From Amoebophrya sp. AT5.2 (Eukaryota > Sar > Dinophyceae > Syndiniales > Amoebophryaceae), in the NCBI GenBank assembly GCA_005223375.1, contig RXOD01004709.1, positions 1-18,970 on the forward strand: a stretch of 18,970 bases of DNA, read 5' to 3'. This document shows positions 7,665 through 17,300 of the stretch, in pieces. The stretch's first letter is position 1. Every line of letters starts with the position of its first letter. The notes below the pieces were generated by a model. It did not search any database, was not told where the DNA came from, and worked only from the letters and a program-made list of their open reading frames with translations. The position numbers and the translations under genes are program-made.

Positions 7665-9489
7665 TCACGCCAGGTGTTTTTTCAGTCGTTTCACTGCTTC
7701 TTCCAGGTCGTCCATTTGTCGGCAGAAGCAGAACCTGATGTACTCCTTTCCCGCCGCGCCCTCGAAGAAGGTGTCTCCCGCCACGCTCGCCACCCCGCAT
7801 GTTTTCAGCAGGAACATGCACGCCTCGTGCGCCGTTTCGAAGTGCTGCAGCTTCGCCACGGCCGCGTACTTCGCAAGCACGTAGTACGCCGCGTTCACGT
7901 CCGCTTCGATTGCGAACCCCAGCTCCCGCAGCGCCCCCACCAGGAAGTCCCGCCGGCTCTTGTACTTGGCCCGCAGTTTGCGGTAGTAGTCCGCGTCGAG
8001 GTGGTCCAGTAAAGCCTCCACGCCGAGCTGCAGCGGCGTCGGCGCCTGCAGTACCATTTGGTCGTGCACGGCGCGGACCCTCTCCGTGAGGCTCTCGTGC
8101 GAAATCAGCCACCCCACCCGCCACCCCGTGCACGAGAAACTCTTCGACACCGAGTTCATCACCAGCGTCCGCTCGCGCATCCGCGCGACGTCGGCGTCCG
8201 AAAAGCCGGCTTCGCGAGTTAGAACCGTCGCGGTGTCCAAACCGGCGAGCAAGTGCTTCCGGGGAAGGCGGCCCTCCTCTTCCCTTCGTGGTGATGTCCT
8301 CTCCGCATCGGTACTACTATCCACGGTCTCCTCCTGATCTAAAAAGAGCATGTGCTCGTAGATGTCGTCTGTGAACAAGTAGACGTCGTTGTCCAGGCAC
8401 AGTCTGGCTATTCTCCGCAGCTCGGAGACCGCGAAAATTTTTCCCGTCGGGTTGTGCGGGTCGCAAAGCACGAGCGCCTTGCACACTTTCATCTTCCGCT
8501 CGAAATCCGCCCAGTCGAGGACCCAAGCTTTGCGTTCGCGGTCCTCTTTTAAAGCTGTCAGCTCGTATTTTAGATGGAAGACGGCGGCCTGTTGGGGATA
8601 CAGCTCGTGGTACGGTTCCATGATCAACACCGCGTCGTTCGGCTCGCAGACCGCACGAAGACGAATATGCCGGCGCGGGACCGCAGCTACTTCTCCGATA
8701 TATGATCTAAGATAGAATTGATTTCTCTTTCGCCGATAGAATAGGTGTACTGTAACTTACGACGAAACCACCAACGGCCCACGGTAGAGAAAGAGCACCA
8801 GAAAACGCGAGGCAAGACAAACTCAAACTGCACTGCACGAGTGCATATTTATAGTTTCTCCGGGAGAAAAAATTGGCCGTCCCCCGCCAGCGCCAACCAA
8901 TATTGCCTTAGTTCCCCGCCAACTACATCACCCTCCTCTATCTGTATCTGTAATCGCAGACGAGTAGCTCCGGTCCGTACGCCACTGCGAAGGCCTCCGT
9001 GGCGCCTAGCGTCACCGTGATGTTTTTCTCCGCGTCAATGTTTTTCTCCGCGTGCCGGCCGAGGAAGCCCTGGGCGCCGGGGTACCACCGCTCGTAGTAG
9101 CGCTCGATGGACCTGCGGATTTCTTGCCGCCCGAATGGAACCGAATACTGCGAAAACGCGTCGCGCCGGTTCCGGTCCAGAACCACTTGGCAGAGGACCT
9201 CGGCCAGCGTTGCAGCGTTTCCGTTTTGGATTTCTCCTGGTGTGCCGGCTTCTCCTCGTCCTGCCGGCCGCGAGAACGAAGACAGATCGGAAAGTTGGAG
9301 ATTGCCCACGTCGCGCGCCGCGTCGGGAGAGCCACCGAGCAGAGCGCAGACGACCGCGACAATACCCTCCGGCGGGGGGGCCTCGTTGGGAAACCCCTGC
9401 GAAAGATTCACGGCGCCGTACTCCGCGGCAAGCCGACTCATCAGCCGGATGCCAGACTGCTTCACCGTTGTCTTGTTCGTCGAAGACAT
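7665..9489 (-). CDS. PLP-dependent aminotransferase, class I/II (kynurenine aminotransferase / cysteine-S-conjugate beta-lyase type)
   Basis: Exons are 9489-8981 and 8706-7665, about 516 residues. Fold type I landmarks, in order: NLSQGFPNEAPP near 32-43; VTLGATEA near 160; the PHNPTGK loop with Asn about 255; TDDIYEH with the PLP-pyridine Asp and Tyr about 284-286; the Schiff-base Lys about 358 in NSVSKSFSCTGWRVGW; and the carboxylate-binding Arg about 494 in EYIRFCF. Known: this family transaminates amino acids such as kynurenine, glutamine or methionine with 2-oxo acids, and some members cleave cysteine conjugates. The substrate here cannot be told from sequence. It is longer than the usual 380-430 residues because of insertions of about 45 residues before the SQYS motif and about 45 residues before the lysine motif. 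An 18-bp in-frame duplication gives AEKNIDAEKNIT. No clear targeting peptide, so probably cytosolic. The exon junction carries about 15 residues more than the family norm. Confidence 0.88.
8707..8980 (-). other. Intron of the aminotransferase gene
   Basis: The family alignment requires removal of stop-containing sequence between GATEAFAVA and LRAVCEPNDAV. The best canonical choice is GTGGC|GTACGGACC ... TCTATCTTAG|ATCATA (274 bp), which keeps the frame. This leaves about 15 additional residues before LRAV. A second GTAAGT donor lies inside at 8760-8755, a TATAAATA is at about 8848-8855, and a small TGCAC-GA-GTGCA hairpin is present. The donor is well placed; the acceptor is less certain. Confidence 0.55.
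9020..9053. repeat. In-frame 18-bp tandem duplication in the aminotransferase
   Basis: ATGTTTTTCTCCGCGT is present at 9020-9035 and 9038-9053 with identical bases. On the minus strand it encodes AEKNI twice (AEKNIDAEKNIT), just before the beta-strand leading to VTLGATEA. Relatives have a single such segment, so this is probably a recent duplication. Confidence 0.9.
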
Positions 9490-9589
9490 TATTCTGATTT
9501 GCTATGTATGGATTTTCAGCGAATATTGAAACTCACTGTGCTGGTGCGCGGTGAAGATAAATTTTGTGAGGCAACAAATTAATAATTGT

Positions 9590-9715
9590 CTGAAAGACCG
9601 AAAGCGCGCCGCATCGGTAGATCTAAATCACTAGGCATATGGCCACAAGAGACAGATTTCAGTCGCGGTGAGGTTTTTCGAGTGGACTCCGCAGCACCGG
9701 GCGGCCGGGCAGTAC
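9590..9715 (-). other. Possible 5'-UTR intron of the aminotransferase gene
   Basis: On the minus strand GTAACAG|GTACTGCCC at 9715 matches the donors of the two paralogue introns, and CGGTCTTTCAG|ACAATT at 9590 is a good acceptor. This would be a 126-bp intron about 100 bases upstream of the ATG at 9489. Supported by motif only. Confidence 0.25.
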
Positions 9716-9797
9716 CTGTTACCTGGGCTTCAAAGAAGCAAGTTTTTTAATGGAGAAAGAAAGAAAAATTTAAAAACCTTAGCCTAAATACCATACT

Positions 9798-9868
9798 AGG
9801 GGAGCTAAGCCCTTCAGGTGGTCTAATGTTCCTCCGCCCCCAGTAGTTTGCAACTACTGGGCTCCCCT
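9798..9868. other. Strong nested secondary structure, possible structured RNA
   Basis: CCCAGTAGTT (9839-9848) and AACTACTGGG (9852-9861) are perfect reverse complements with a 3-base loop. An outer pair AGGGGAGC (about 9798-9805) and GCTCCCCT (9861-9868) encloses it, giving a branched fold. An alternative pairing CTTAGC/GCTAAG exists to the left. I recognise no RNA family, and either strand could be transcribed. Confidence 0.4.
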
Positions 9869-11346
9869 GTATCTGTCGGCCGACGCAACAAATTAATAAC
9901 AACCCGTACTGGCTTGGTATTCGCAATTTCGATTACCAAAGAAAGCGTGCTTTACAGGTATCATCAATAATGGCATCATTTGGTTTTTCATCCATTTGCT
10001 CGCACGAGAGAACAAGAAACGAGGTGGAAATCTGCGTCGGACCAAAGATGAAGATTAAGCGAGGACGAGCAAAGAATTACAGAGTTGGGAACGAGCACGT
10101 ATCACTCCGTAAAATGAGAATCGTGGACGGTCACGAAAGCAGAAGCCTGACAAGGGAAATTTGAGGTCCGATCCGGATCCTATCATGATTAGTATGAAAA
10201 CAACTCGTCCTTTACCGAAGAACCCTTTTAGAGCGTCGGCGTGCTCGGGTCGAATCGATCCACTGTGATCCGATACTGCGTGTGCTTATCAAAAAAATCA
10301 CTGCGCAGCACTTCTACGGCCACGAGCTTCATCAGAAAAACCACGAGCGAGCCACTCCTGAATTTTTATCTTTTCTTTCAATATCAACAGACGAACATGT
10401 TGTCGGCTCTCCGCGTGGACCTCGCGGCTGTCTCCCCGCCTCAAAAGACATGCGATCAGTACAACTTCGAGACATAAATATCATGTATCCGTCGCGCGCA
10501 AGGCACCGCTTCTTGGTCGCCGCATAATTATAAGGAGCGTTGTTTGATTGATTGCTTGATGTGCCCAATTTGCGGGGTGCGGTTTATTAAGGCGCTACGC
10601 CACGGGAGACGATTCTCGCACCAGTCTCTTCACATTGTCATTGCATGTCACATATTCATTTTTATACATAGTACAGATTGACATTGATCATGGGCGTGGC
10701 CTTCAGTTTCTCAGTCGTCGAGCAGGAAGATGCTTGAATGATCGGTCGCTGTTGATGTGGATTCCGCGCTATCCCAAAGTGTGTCCCCATTCGTACCGCG
10801 ACACTCTTATATCGCTCAGTCGAGAGTAGCTGCGAGGCAGTGGAGTCGACCGTCGCAGAGCAGAGCATTCATTTCGCTCCGCTCCCGTTGCTCGCAATAC
10901 TTAAGTCCCGGCTTCCATAAATGAGTTTGTTGCACATGATTCGTTTGCCTTCAAGTGAGTTCGAGTTCAACTTCAACGTTGGTGGATGAAATTATTGCGG
11001 GAAAATGGTAAATGAAGTAATTCCGAATAAAACTCACAAAACTACAAATTTTTGCGTCGGTCAGGACACTCGATTCTACTGCGACAGGACCGATATAGGC
11101 AGACTTCGTCTCGGAATGCGACGTCGCTGCGTCCCGCGCGAATGCCGTGCCGCAAGGAAGGTCGGCACGTCTGGAAACTGTATCTTTTCTTGCGTCCAGT
11201 TTTTCTTCCCTAGCGGGTTCGCAAACGGTGTCGCTGAGAAGGGGAGCGAGGACATTGAGGAGGGCGCCCACGTTTTTTGAAACCCTAAAACCCCGAAACC
11301 ACGAGTCGCATTGACCCGTTAAAGAACCCCAACCCATCACTTTTCA

Positions 11347-14300
11347 TTATTGCTGATTGCACGCCGATCTCCGATTGTCGTCTCCGTCGTCGTTTCGAGG
11401 CTGCCCTTGGCCCTGGTTGCCTTGGTTGCCGCCGCCTGCACCATTCCCCCGTCCCGCCGAACCAGCAGCACTGGCGAACGCCGGGAAGGACGAGGAAGAA
11501 GAGCTTACCCCCGCAGAACCGAACAAGGCTTGTTGTTGCGGTCCGATTGCGTCCGATAACAACGCGGAGCTGTTGTCACCGTACAACAACCCCGAACTGC
11601 TCGCTTTCGGCACTGCGCTCGCAGCGTCCGACTGTCCGGATCGTCCCGCATTGCTTAGCCAGCCACTAGTGCCCGCGTTCAGACGATCCCGAAAGGCATT
11701 GCCCATGCTACTGCCGCTGCTGCTGCTGCTGCTGTTGCTCAAAGCCCCTCCTCCGAGTCCGTATCCCAGGCCGCCTCGGGCGCCGCTGCTGCTACTGCCG
11801 AGATGAGACGAGGACGAGGGCCCACCGTAGCCGAGCCTGTTTACCGCGCTGCTGCTGCTGCTGCCGCTGCCTCCAAGGCCGGGCAAGCTCTTCGTGTTCG
11901 CCGCAGCCTTTTTCAGAATTCGCTCGCCGAGCTCCCTTTTCGCCTTCTCGCGCTTCTCCAGGGCCAGGCGGTGCTGCATCACTACCTCGGCCTCCACCGT
12001 GTCCCGGGTTACGAACCGCCACACGTGCACCTTCTTCTTCTGGCCGTAACGGCGAGCGCGCCTTTGAATTGACATTGAATTCGGTTTGTCATTGATTTTC
12101 AATATCACTGACGACCATAGGAACGCCCAGACGATTTGTTGGCTTCTCGGTCAAGTATTTCAAACAGGGCACTTCAAGCGATATCCGATCACTAAAATTG
12201 CTTTCAGCATAGATACGGTCCTGTGTGCAGCAGATTGTTTGCGCAAAAAAATGTCGGTTTACTTTTCACACGGAGGTTGTTCCTTCTAGGCAGTAGGTCT
12301 ATCGGTACCCGATGGCTTGCGTTTCGTACACGAGTGCCTTGGAAAACGTGGACGCGACCATCGGGTGCACGAACAGGACGTGGTTCGCGCTGGTCAGATT
12401 CGCTCCCGAGGCGTTGTTTTCAAAGCTCATGAGCAAGATCCTTGGCACCCCGGCCGGAATCCTCTGCCCGGTCTCATAGGTTTCCTGGAAGGCCTTCAGC
12501 GTCTGCGCCTTTTTGAACGCCGACCCGGTGAGCGTCACGTAGGGCAGGCGGTAGCCGTAGAACGCCTGCTCGATGCGGTCCTCGATCAGTTTCCACTGGG
12601 CGAAAACGATGCACTTCGCGGCGGGATCGTCCTCGAGAATCTTCTGGAGCACCAAGATTATCGCCTCGATTTTGCTGCCGTATTTCTTTACCGCCTTCCG
12701 CTTATCCTGCGCGACGATCCGCGCCTGCCGCTCTTCGTGCCCGAACTCCCTGTTGTATAGCTCCAGCTTCCCCCAGCTCGTGCGCAAGAACTCCCGCTTC
12801 GGCTGCGCGTTCAGAATGGCGCTCGCGGCCGCCTGCTTCGGCGGAGCAGCGATCTGGTGCGCCTTGGCTGTTGCATTCGTAGCCGACGTCTCCGCCTCCG
12901 CGTTCTCCAGCGCGGCCACCTGCTCCGCCTTTTCGATGTTCTCTTCCAGCTTCCGGATACCTTCCGCCTCGTTCGCGATGTCGCACACATCCGTCTGCCG
13001 CAGCGGCCCGTGACGGCAAGTCGGGCAGGCCCCCTTCTCCCGGACTGCTTGGGCGAGACAGTCCTTGCAGAACGCGTGGCCGCAGGGGGTCAAGCGGATG
13101 TCGTGAAAGGAAAACTCCCCGGGACCCAGCGTAGCATTGTCCGGCTGCGCGTCACAGAGGCATACCGGGCACTCAAACTCCGGCGGCGGGTCTTCCTCCT
13201 CCGCTCCCTGCTGCCCGGCAGGATCGGCCGGGTTGTCTTTTTTCACCCGGCAGAAGGTGCGCAAAGTCCGGCAGAAGAACGAGAACGGCTGGAAAGCGGG
13301 CCCGAGATCGGTCAGCAGCCGCTTGTCGAAGTTTTTCAGCCCGTAGTCGTAGGCGGAGCGCACGGTTTTGGCGTTCGCCCCCCAGCCCTCCCCGCTGCCG
13401 GGCTTCCCCGGAACCATTACGATTGGTTTCATCAGCTTTTCCCAGGGGCGCGCCGGGTCGCTCACCGGAAAATACGGCGCCAACTGGTCACGCAGCTGCA
13501 GCTCTTCCGGGCTGTGGCCGCTGTTGACGCCGTCGGCGCGCCCGAACGCGTCCGACAGCAGACCCGGCAGCGCTAGGTCCCAAATCGGGTCCAACTGCCT
13601 GTCTGGATGTTCGCCCAGAATATCCCGGAACCGCCCGCCCTCCCGCAGCAGCCGCGCCAGAAACTGCAGCCGCTCGCACAGGTAGCGGTCGCAGTCGAGC
13701 AGGTCGCGCTTCCTCCGCGTCGCGGATCCGTCGTCCACCTTTACTTTCTTTTGCGCCGCATTGATCTCCTGGTCCAGCTTCGCCGGCATCCCGGTGAGAT
13801 CGTACTCGCGCCGGCCGAACTGCTCGTACAACCGCTTCGCGCACTCGACCTGCTTCATCGCGACGGACACCTTGCGGATCGCGGCGTCAAGCCGCCGCTT
13901 GTGCTGGTCGTAGACGCGGTTGATCTCCTGACTCACGTTCTCCACGTCGTTGCGCTGGACCGCAGTGAAGTTGCAGCACAGCTTGATCAGCCGCTCCCGA
14001 CTCCGCGTGTCCGTCTTCGCCACCGTCAGGCTGCTGAAGTCCACGTTTTCATCTAGCTTCTTGCGCCGCTTCGCTGGTTTGGGAGAATGTTGCTCCTTTT
14101 GGTTCTGCGTTCGGGCATCCGTCCCTTCCGGTCCCGCATTCTCCGCGTCCTGATCCTCGTCCTTCTCCGCGTCTTCGTCCTCTTCGCCCTCCTCGCCGTC
14201 GACGAGGCCAACCTCGACGTAGTTCACGTTGTTCACCTCGTTCAGGTACAGCGCGCGCTCGGAAGGCTGCTGCTTCACAGCGATCACGTGCTCCACAGTC

Positions 14301-17300
14301 TCGATCCCCTCCAACAGCGACTCCGCGGAGTTCTGCCGAATGAAACTCTGTGCCGCAATTCAATTTTATTTTTTCCGTTTCCTGCGAGAATTATAGCGCG
14401 CGCAATGAGAGTTCAAAGACAGGCAGTACTAGCTGGTAGGCCTATATCAGAATCTGTACTTTCAATTGATCATGCCCCGGTAAACGTCGAAGACTCACTA
14501 CTGACTATGACGGAACTGAAACGAAGATCAACCCGCCTCCAGTACCTCGACGAATTTCCTCGCCTGCTCCCAGTGCACGGCCGAGTAGTCCCAGGCGTGC
14601 GAGTCCGACAAAAGATCGTGGCGACGCTTGTTCACGTAATTCGCGTCTACGAACTTTACCCCGCATGGGTCGTCGTTTTCCACGTCCACACCGTTGCCCG
14701 TGACCGGCCCCGAGCTGTTACAGAAGCTGCACGCCAGAATTCTGTCCTTTGTGATTTGCACACAACCAACCGTGTAGCACACCGGGCACGGCTGCAACAG
14801 TGCGACTTCTGCGGGAAGTGGGCGCCGCCAGTTGCCGGCTTCGTCGGTCTCCATGTGATGGTCCCCGAATGCGTTGCAGTACGCAGACCCCACCGGAAAT
14901 CGAGCACGGCACACCTCGTGGTCTTCGGACTTGTTTTTGAGGTCCTGGGTCCTCACCGTGCCGTTGGTCAGTGTCTGCTGAACGCGGTCCGCGAGGTCCT
15001 GCGACTCCTCTTGGAGCCCTACCAGGTCGACGCGAAAGAGAGACGCCATGCCCACCACAGAGCGCACGGAATCGATTCGCGGAGTACCCGTCAGCCCCCA
15101 CACGGCCCGCGCGTTGAACTGCAGCAGAGAATCCTGTGGCGTTTATTCATTGCGCGTTGTCCATATACCGATTTGCACACCAACAAAGAAGGATCGTCTG
15201 CTAGTGGTATACGCAATTCAATAGCTATAGCATGCTGGGAGACAATAACGTAGTACGATTTTATCGACGTCCATGCTTTCGAGTTCATGGAACTCGTCGT
15301 AGACAATGCGCTTCCAGAAAAAGTCCTCTAGGAGGCGGCATTTTTTCCGCGTGTCCAGCGCGGCAGCCACCGTCGTGTCGCGCCGCGCCGCCACGTTCTT
15401 CTCGTAGGTGTCCGAGTACAAGAGCCGGTAGCTGCAGATTATCACGTCGTAGCCGTAGGCGTACTCTTCCACCGATCCCTTCATTTGCTGCACGTTCTTC
15501 ACGAACAAAACGCGAAGATTCGCTTTTCTAGCAAACTTGCTGATCTCGTCCATCCACTGCCCCACGAGTTGGCTCGGCACGAGGATCACCGTGGCGTTCG
15601 ACCGTACCAACTGCCGACCGTCCTCGGTAAAGATGTACTGCAACGAGCGGGACTTTCGCAGCTCCGCACCCTTCGCCTGCAGTTTGGCCTTTCTCGTCGC
15701 GCCTTCTGGATTCGGGTTGGAGGAGGAGGACGCCAGCGCGCTCTCGGTCTCGTGCGGCCGTTTGTTAGACAACGGGTTCTGTTGCTGCTGCAGCGAGAAC
15801 GCAGTACTCTCAGAGCTTCTCATCCCAAACCCAGAAGTTCCGGCATAATGTTCGCCAGCCAACGTGCACGCGGCGACGCTCTCCATGTCTTTCGGGTCGA
15901 AATGACCGTCTTCCGCTGGCACGACGTTCTCGTCGTCGAGCGTTGAGACGATGAGCCCGATGCAGGTCGCAGTCTTGCCATAGCCTACCTTGTCCGCCAA
16001 AATACCGCCCCGCACCGGCGTCGCGACCTTGATCGTTACCTCCAAAAACCAGTCCGCCACGTCCGTGAAGCGGAACACCCGCACGATGTCCACCTCGTGT
16101 GCCTGCTTCTGCTTCTCCCGGTCCTGCATCCACCGCAGACTGCGCAGCTGCTCGCTACGCAGCGGAAACTCCTTGCTCCAGTTCAGCGGCTGCTCGGCCG
16201 GCCGATCGTGGTCGTTGTTTGGGATTTCGAACTCGGCGTCCACGCCCAGTGCCCCCAGCCGCGTCAGTTGCGGCAGGTCTCCGGTCCGCCGGACGCGCAC
16301 GCTGTGCGTCACCGTGCGGTTTGGGTACAAAAACCTCACCTCCCGCAAGCTCTCCTCCAATACGCGCGAAACGTGCAGCTTCATCACGTCCGCGTAGTTG
16401 TCGCGTAGCGCAGCGAAGTCATAGCCAGGCAGTCGAACTTTCCGGAAGTCATAGAACCAGTTGCTCCGCGGAATCCGGTTCAGACGGTCTGGCTTAGACG
16501 CGTCGTAGCGGCCGTCCGGAAAGCGTTCGATCCGAAACCGGTTCAAATGCGTCGCCTTCGCGTCCTCCTCCGTGCGCACCTCGAAGGAGAGAAAGTCCTC
16601 GTTCTTTTCGTGCCAATCCTGACCGAAGGAAGTTTTGTGGGGGTTCTGGCATCGGTACGTAATCCGAAACCCCACCACGTGGGGGCACAGTAGGTGCGTC
16701 ATCGTGTTCGCGTCGCACGCAAAGTGCCGCCCGGTATCCAGCGCATTGGGATTAAACGCTCGCCGCCGCGGCCAGCAGGTGCGTAGCCCGTGGTAGACGG
16801 CCTTCGCGGGGGCGCCCAGAAAATGCGTGATGGCGCCGCGATCGAGGAAACCCTTCTTCAAGTCTTTGTTTTTGAAGCGCGTTGCGGCGCGGTCCTTCAT
16901 CGCCCACCGAAACGTCAGCGGCTGCAGCTGGGCTGCTTCCTGTTGGCGGCCCGCTTCCTGTTGGACTGGGAGCGCCCCGCCAAAATCACCAGCCCCGCCC
17001 AGCTGGAGGCCAACCCCCGCAGATAAAGCACCGCTAGACGACGAAGAAAACTCACCACCGCTTCCAGGCTGCTGTACTGGCTCCTTCCCCGACCCGATCG
17101 CTCCGGTTGCGGCCAGTAGGCTCGCGCTACGATCGAAGAAAGCGTTCACCAGAGCGGCGCCGTTTCGCGACGGGTGCGTCGGATCCAGTACCAGGATTGG
17201 CACCGAGGACAGGTCCCGATACGCACTGCTTCCTCCAAACGTTTTCACGAGGGAGCGCTGGCCCATCGCCCGGCCTAGCACGTTGCCGTAGCAGGGGTCC

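Larger units (their letters stand above)
9571..9899. mobile_element. Possible short non-autonomous insertion bounded by a 15-bp direct repeat
   Basis: GCAACAAATTAATAA occurs at 9571-9585 and exactly at 9885-9899, with different bases outside both copies. This fits a target-site duplication around a 299-bp insert. The insert contains a 10-bp-arm hairpin (9839-9861), an outer stem AGGGGAGC / GCTCCCCT around it, a small hairpin followed by six T (about 9733-9750), and a 10-bp palindrome GTCGGCCGAC at its right end. There is no coding capacity, terminal inverted repeat or poly(A) tail. Known: duplications of 7-20 bp typify LINE/SINE insertions. A chance repeat in AT-rich sequence is the alternative. 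Confidence 0.35.
9490..11346. other. Large intergenic region without a convincing gene
   Basis: This gap of 1857 bp lies between the aminotransferase start and the SNF2-RING stop. Its left part holds the direct-repeat-bounded 299-bp segment. The right part contains several short open frames (plus 9970-10164, 64 codons with ATG, Arg/Lys-rich; plus 10241-10477; minus 10662-10868; minus 10951-11340; plus 11005-11280) that overlap, conflict in strand, and match nothing known. A plus-strand pyrimidine tract ending AACAG at about 10391 is followed by ATG and a GC-rich 26-codon frame (10398-10478), which might be a tiny exon. No tRNA or rRNA was recognised. Confidence 0.4.

Noticed and set aside
9660..9750. 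Possible tRNA, SRP RNA or U6 RNA ending in the T-run near 9744-9750
   Set aside because: No A/B box pair, cloverleaf, SRP Alu-domain or U6 core sequence could be recognised; only the small hairpin and T-run are real.
11280..11294. Telomere-like AAACCCTAAAACCCC
   Set aside because: A single copy without tandem repetition; not a telomere or clear interstitial telomere array.
14087..15253. Plus-strand 388-codon frame over SNF2-RING exons 2 and 3
   Set aside because: An antisense shadow crossing two exons and an intron whose boundaries are fixed by helicase motifs.
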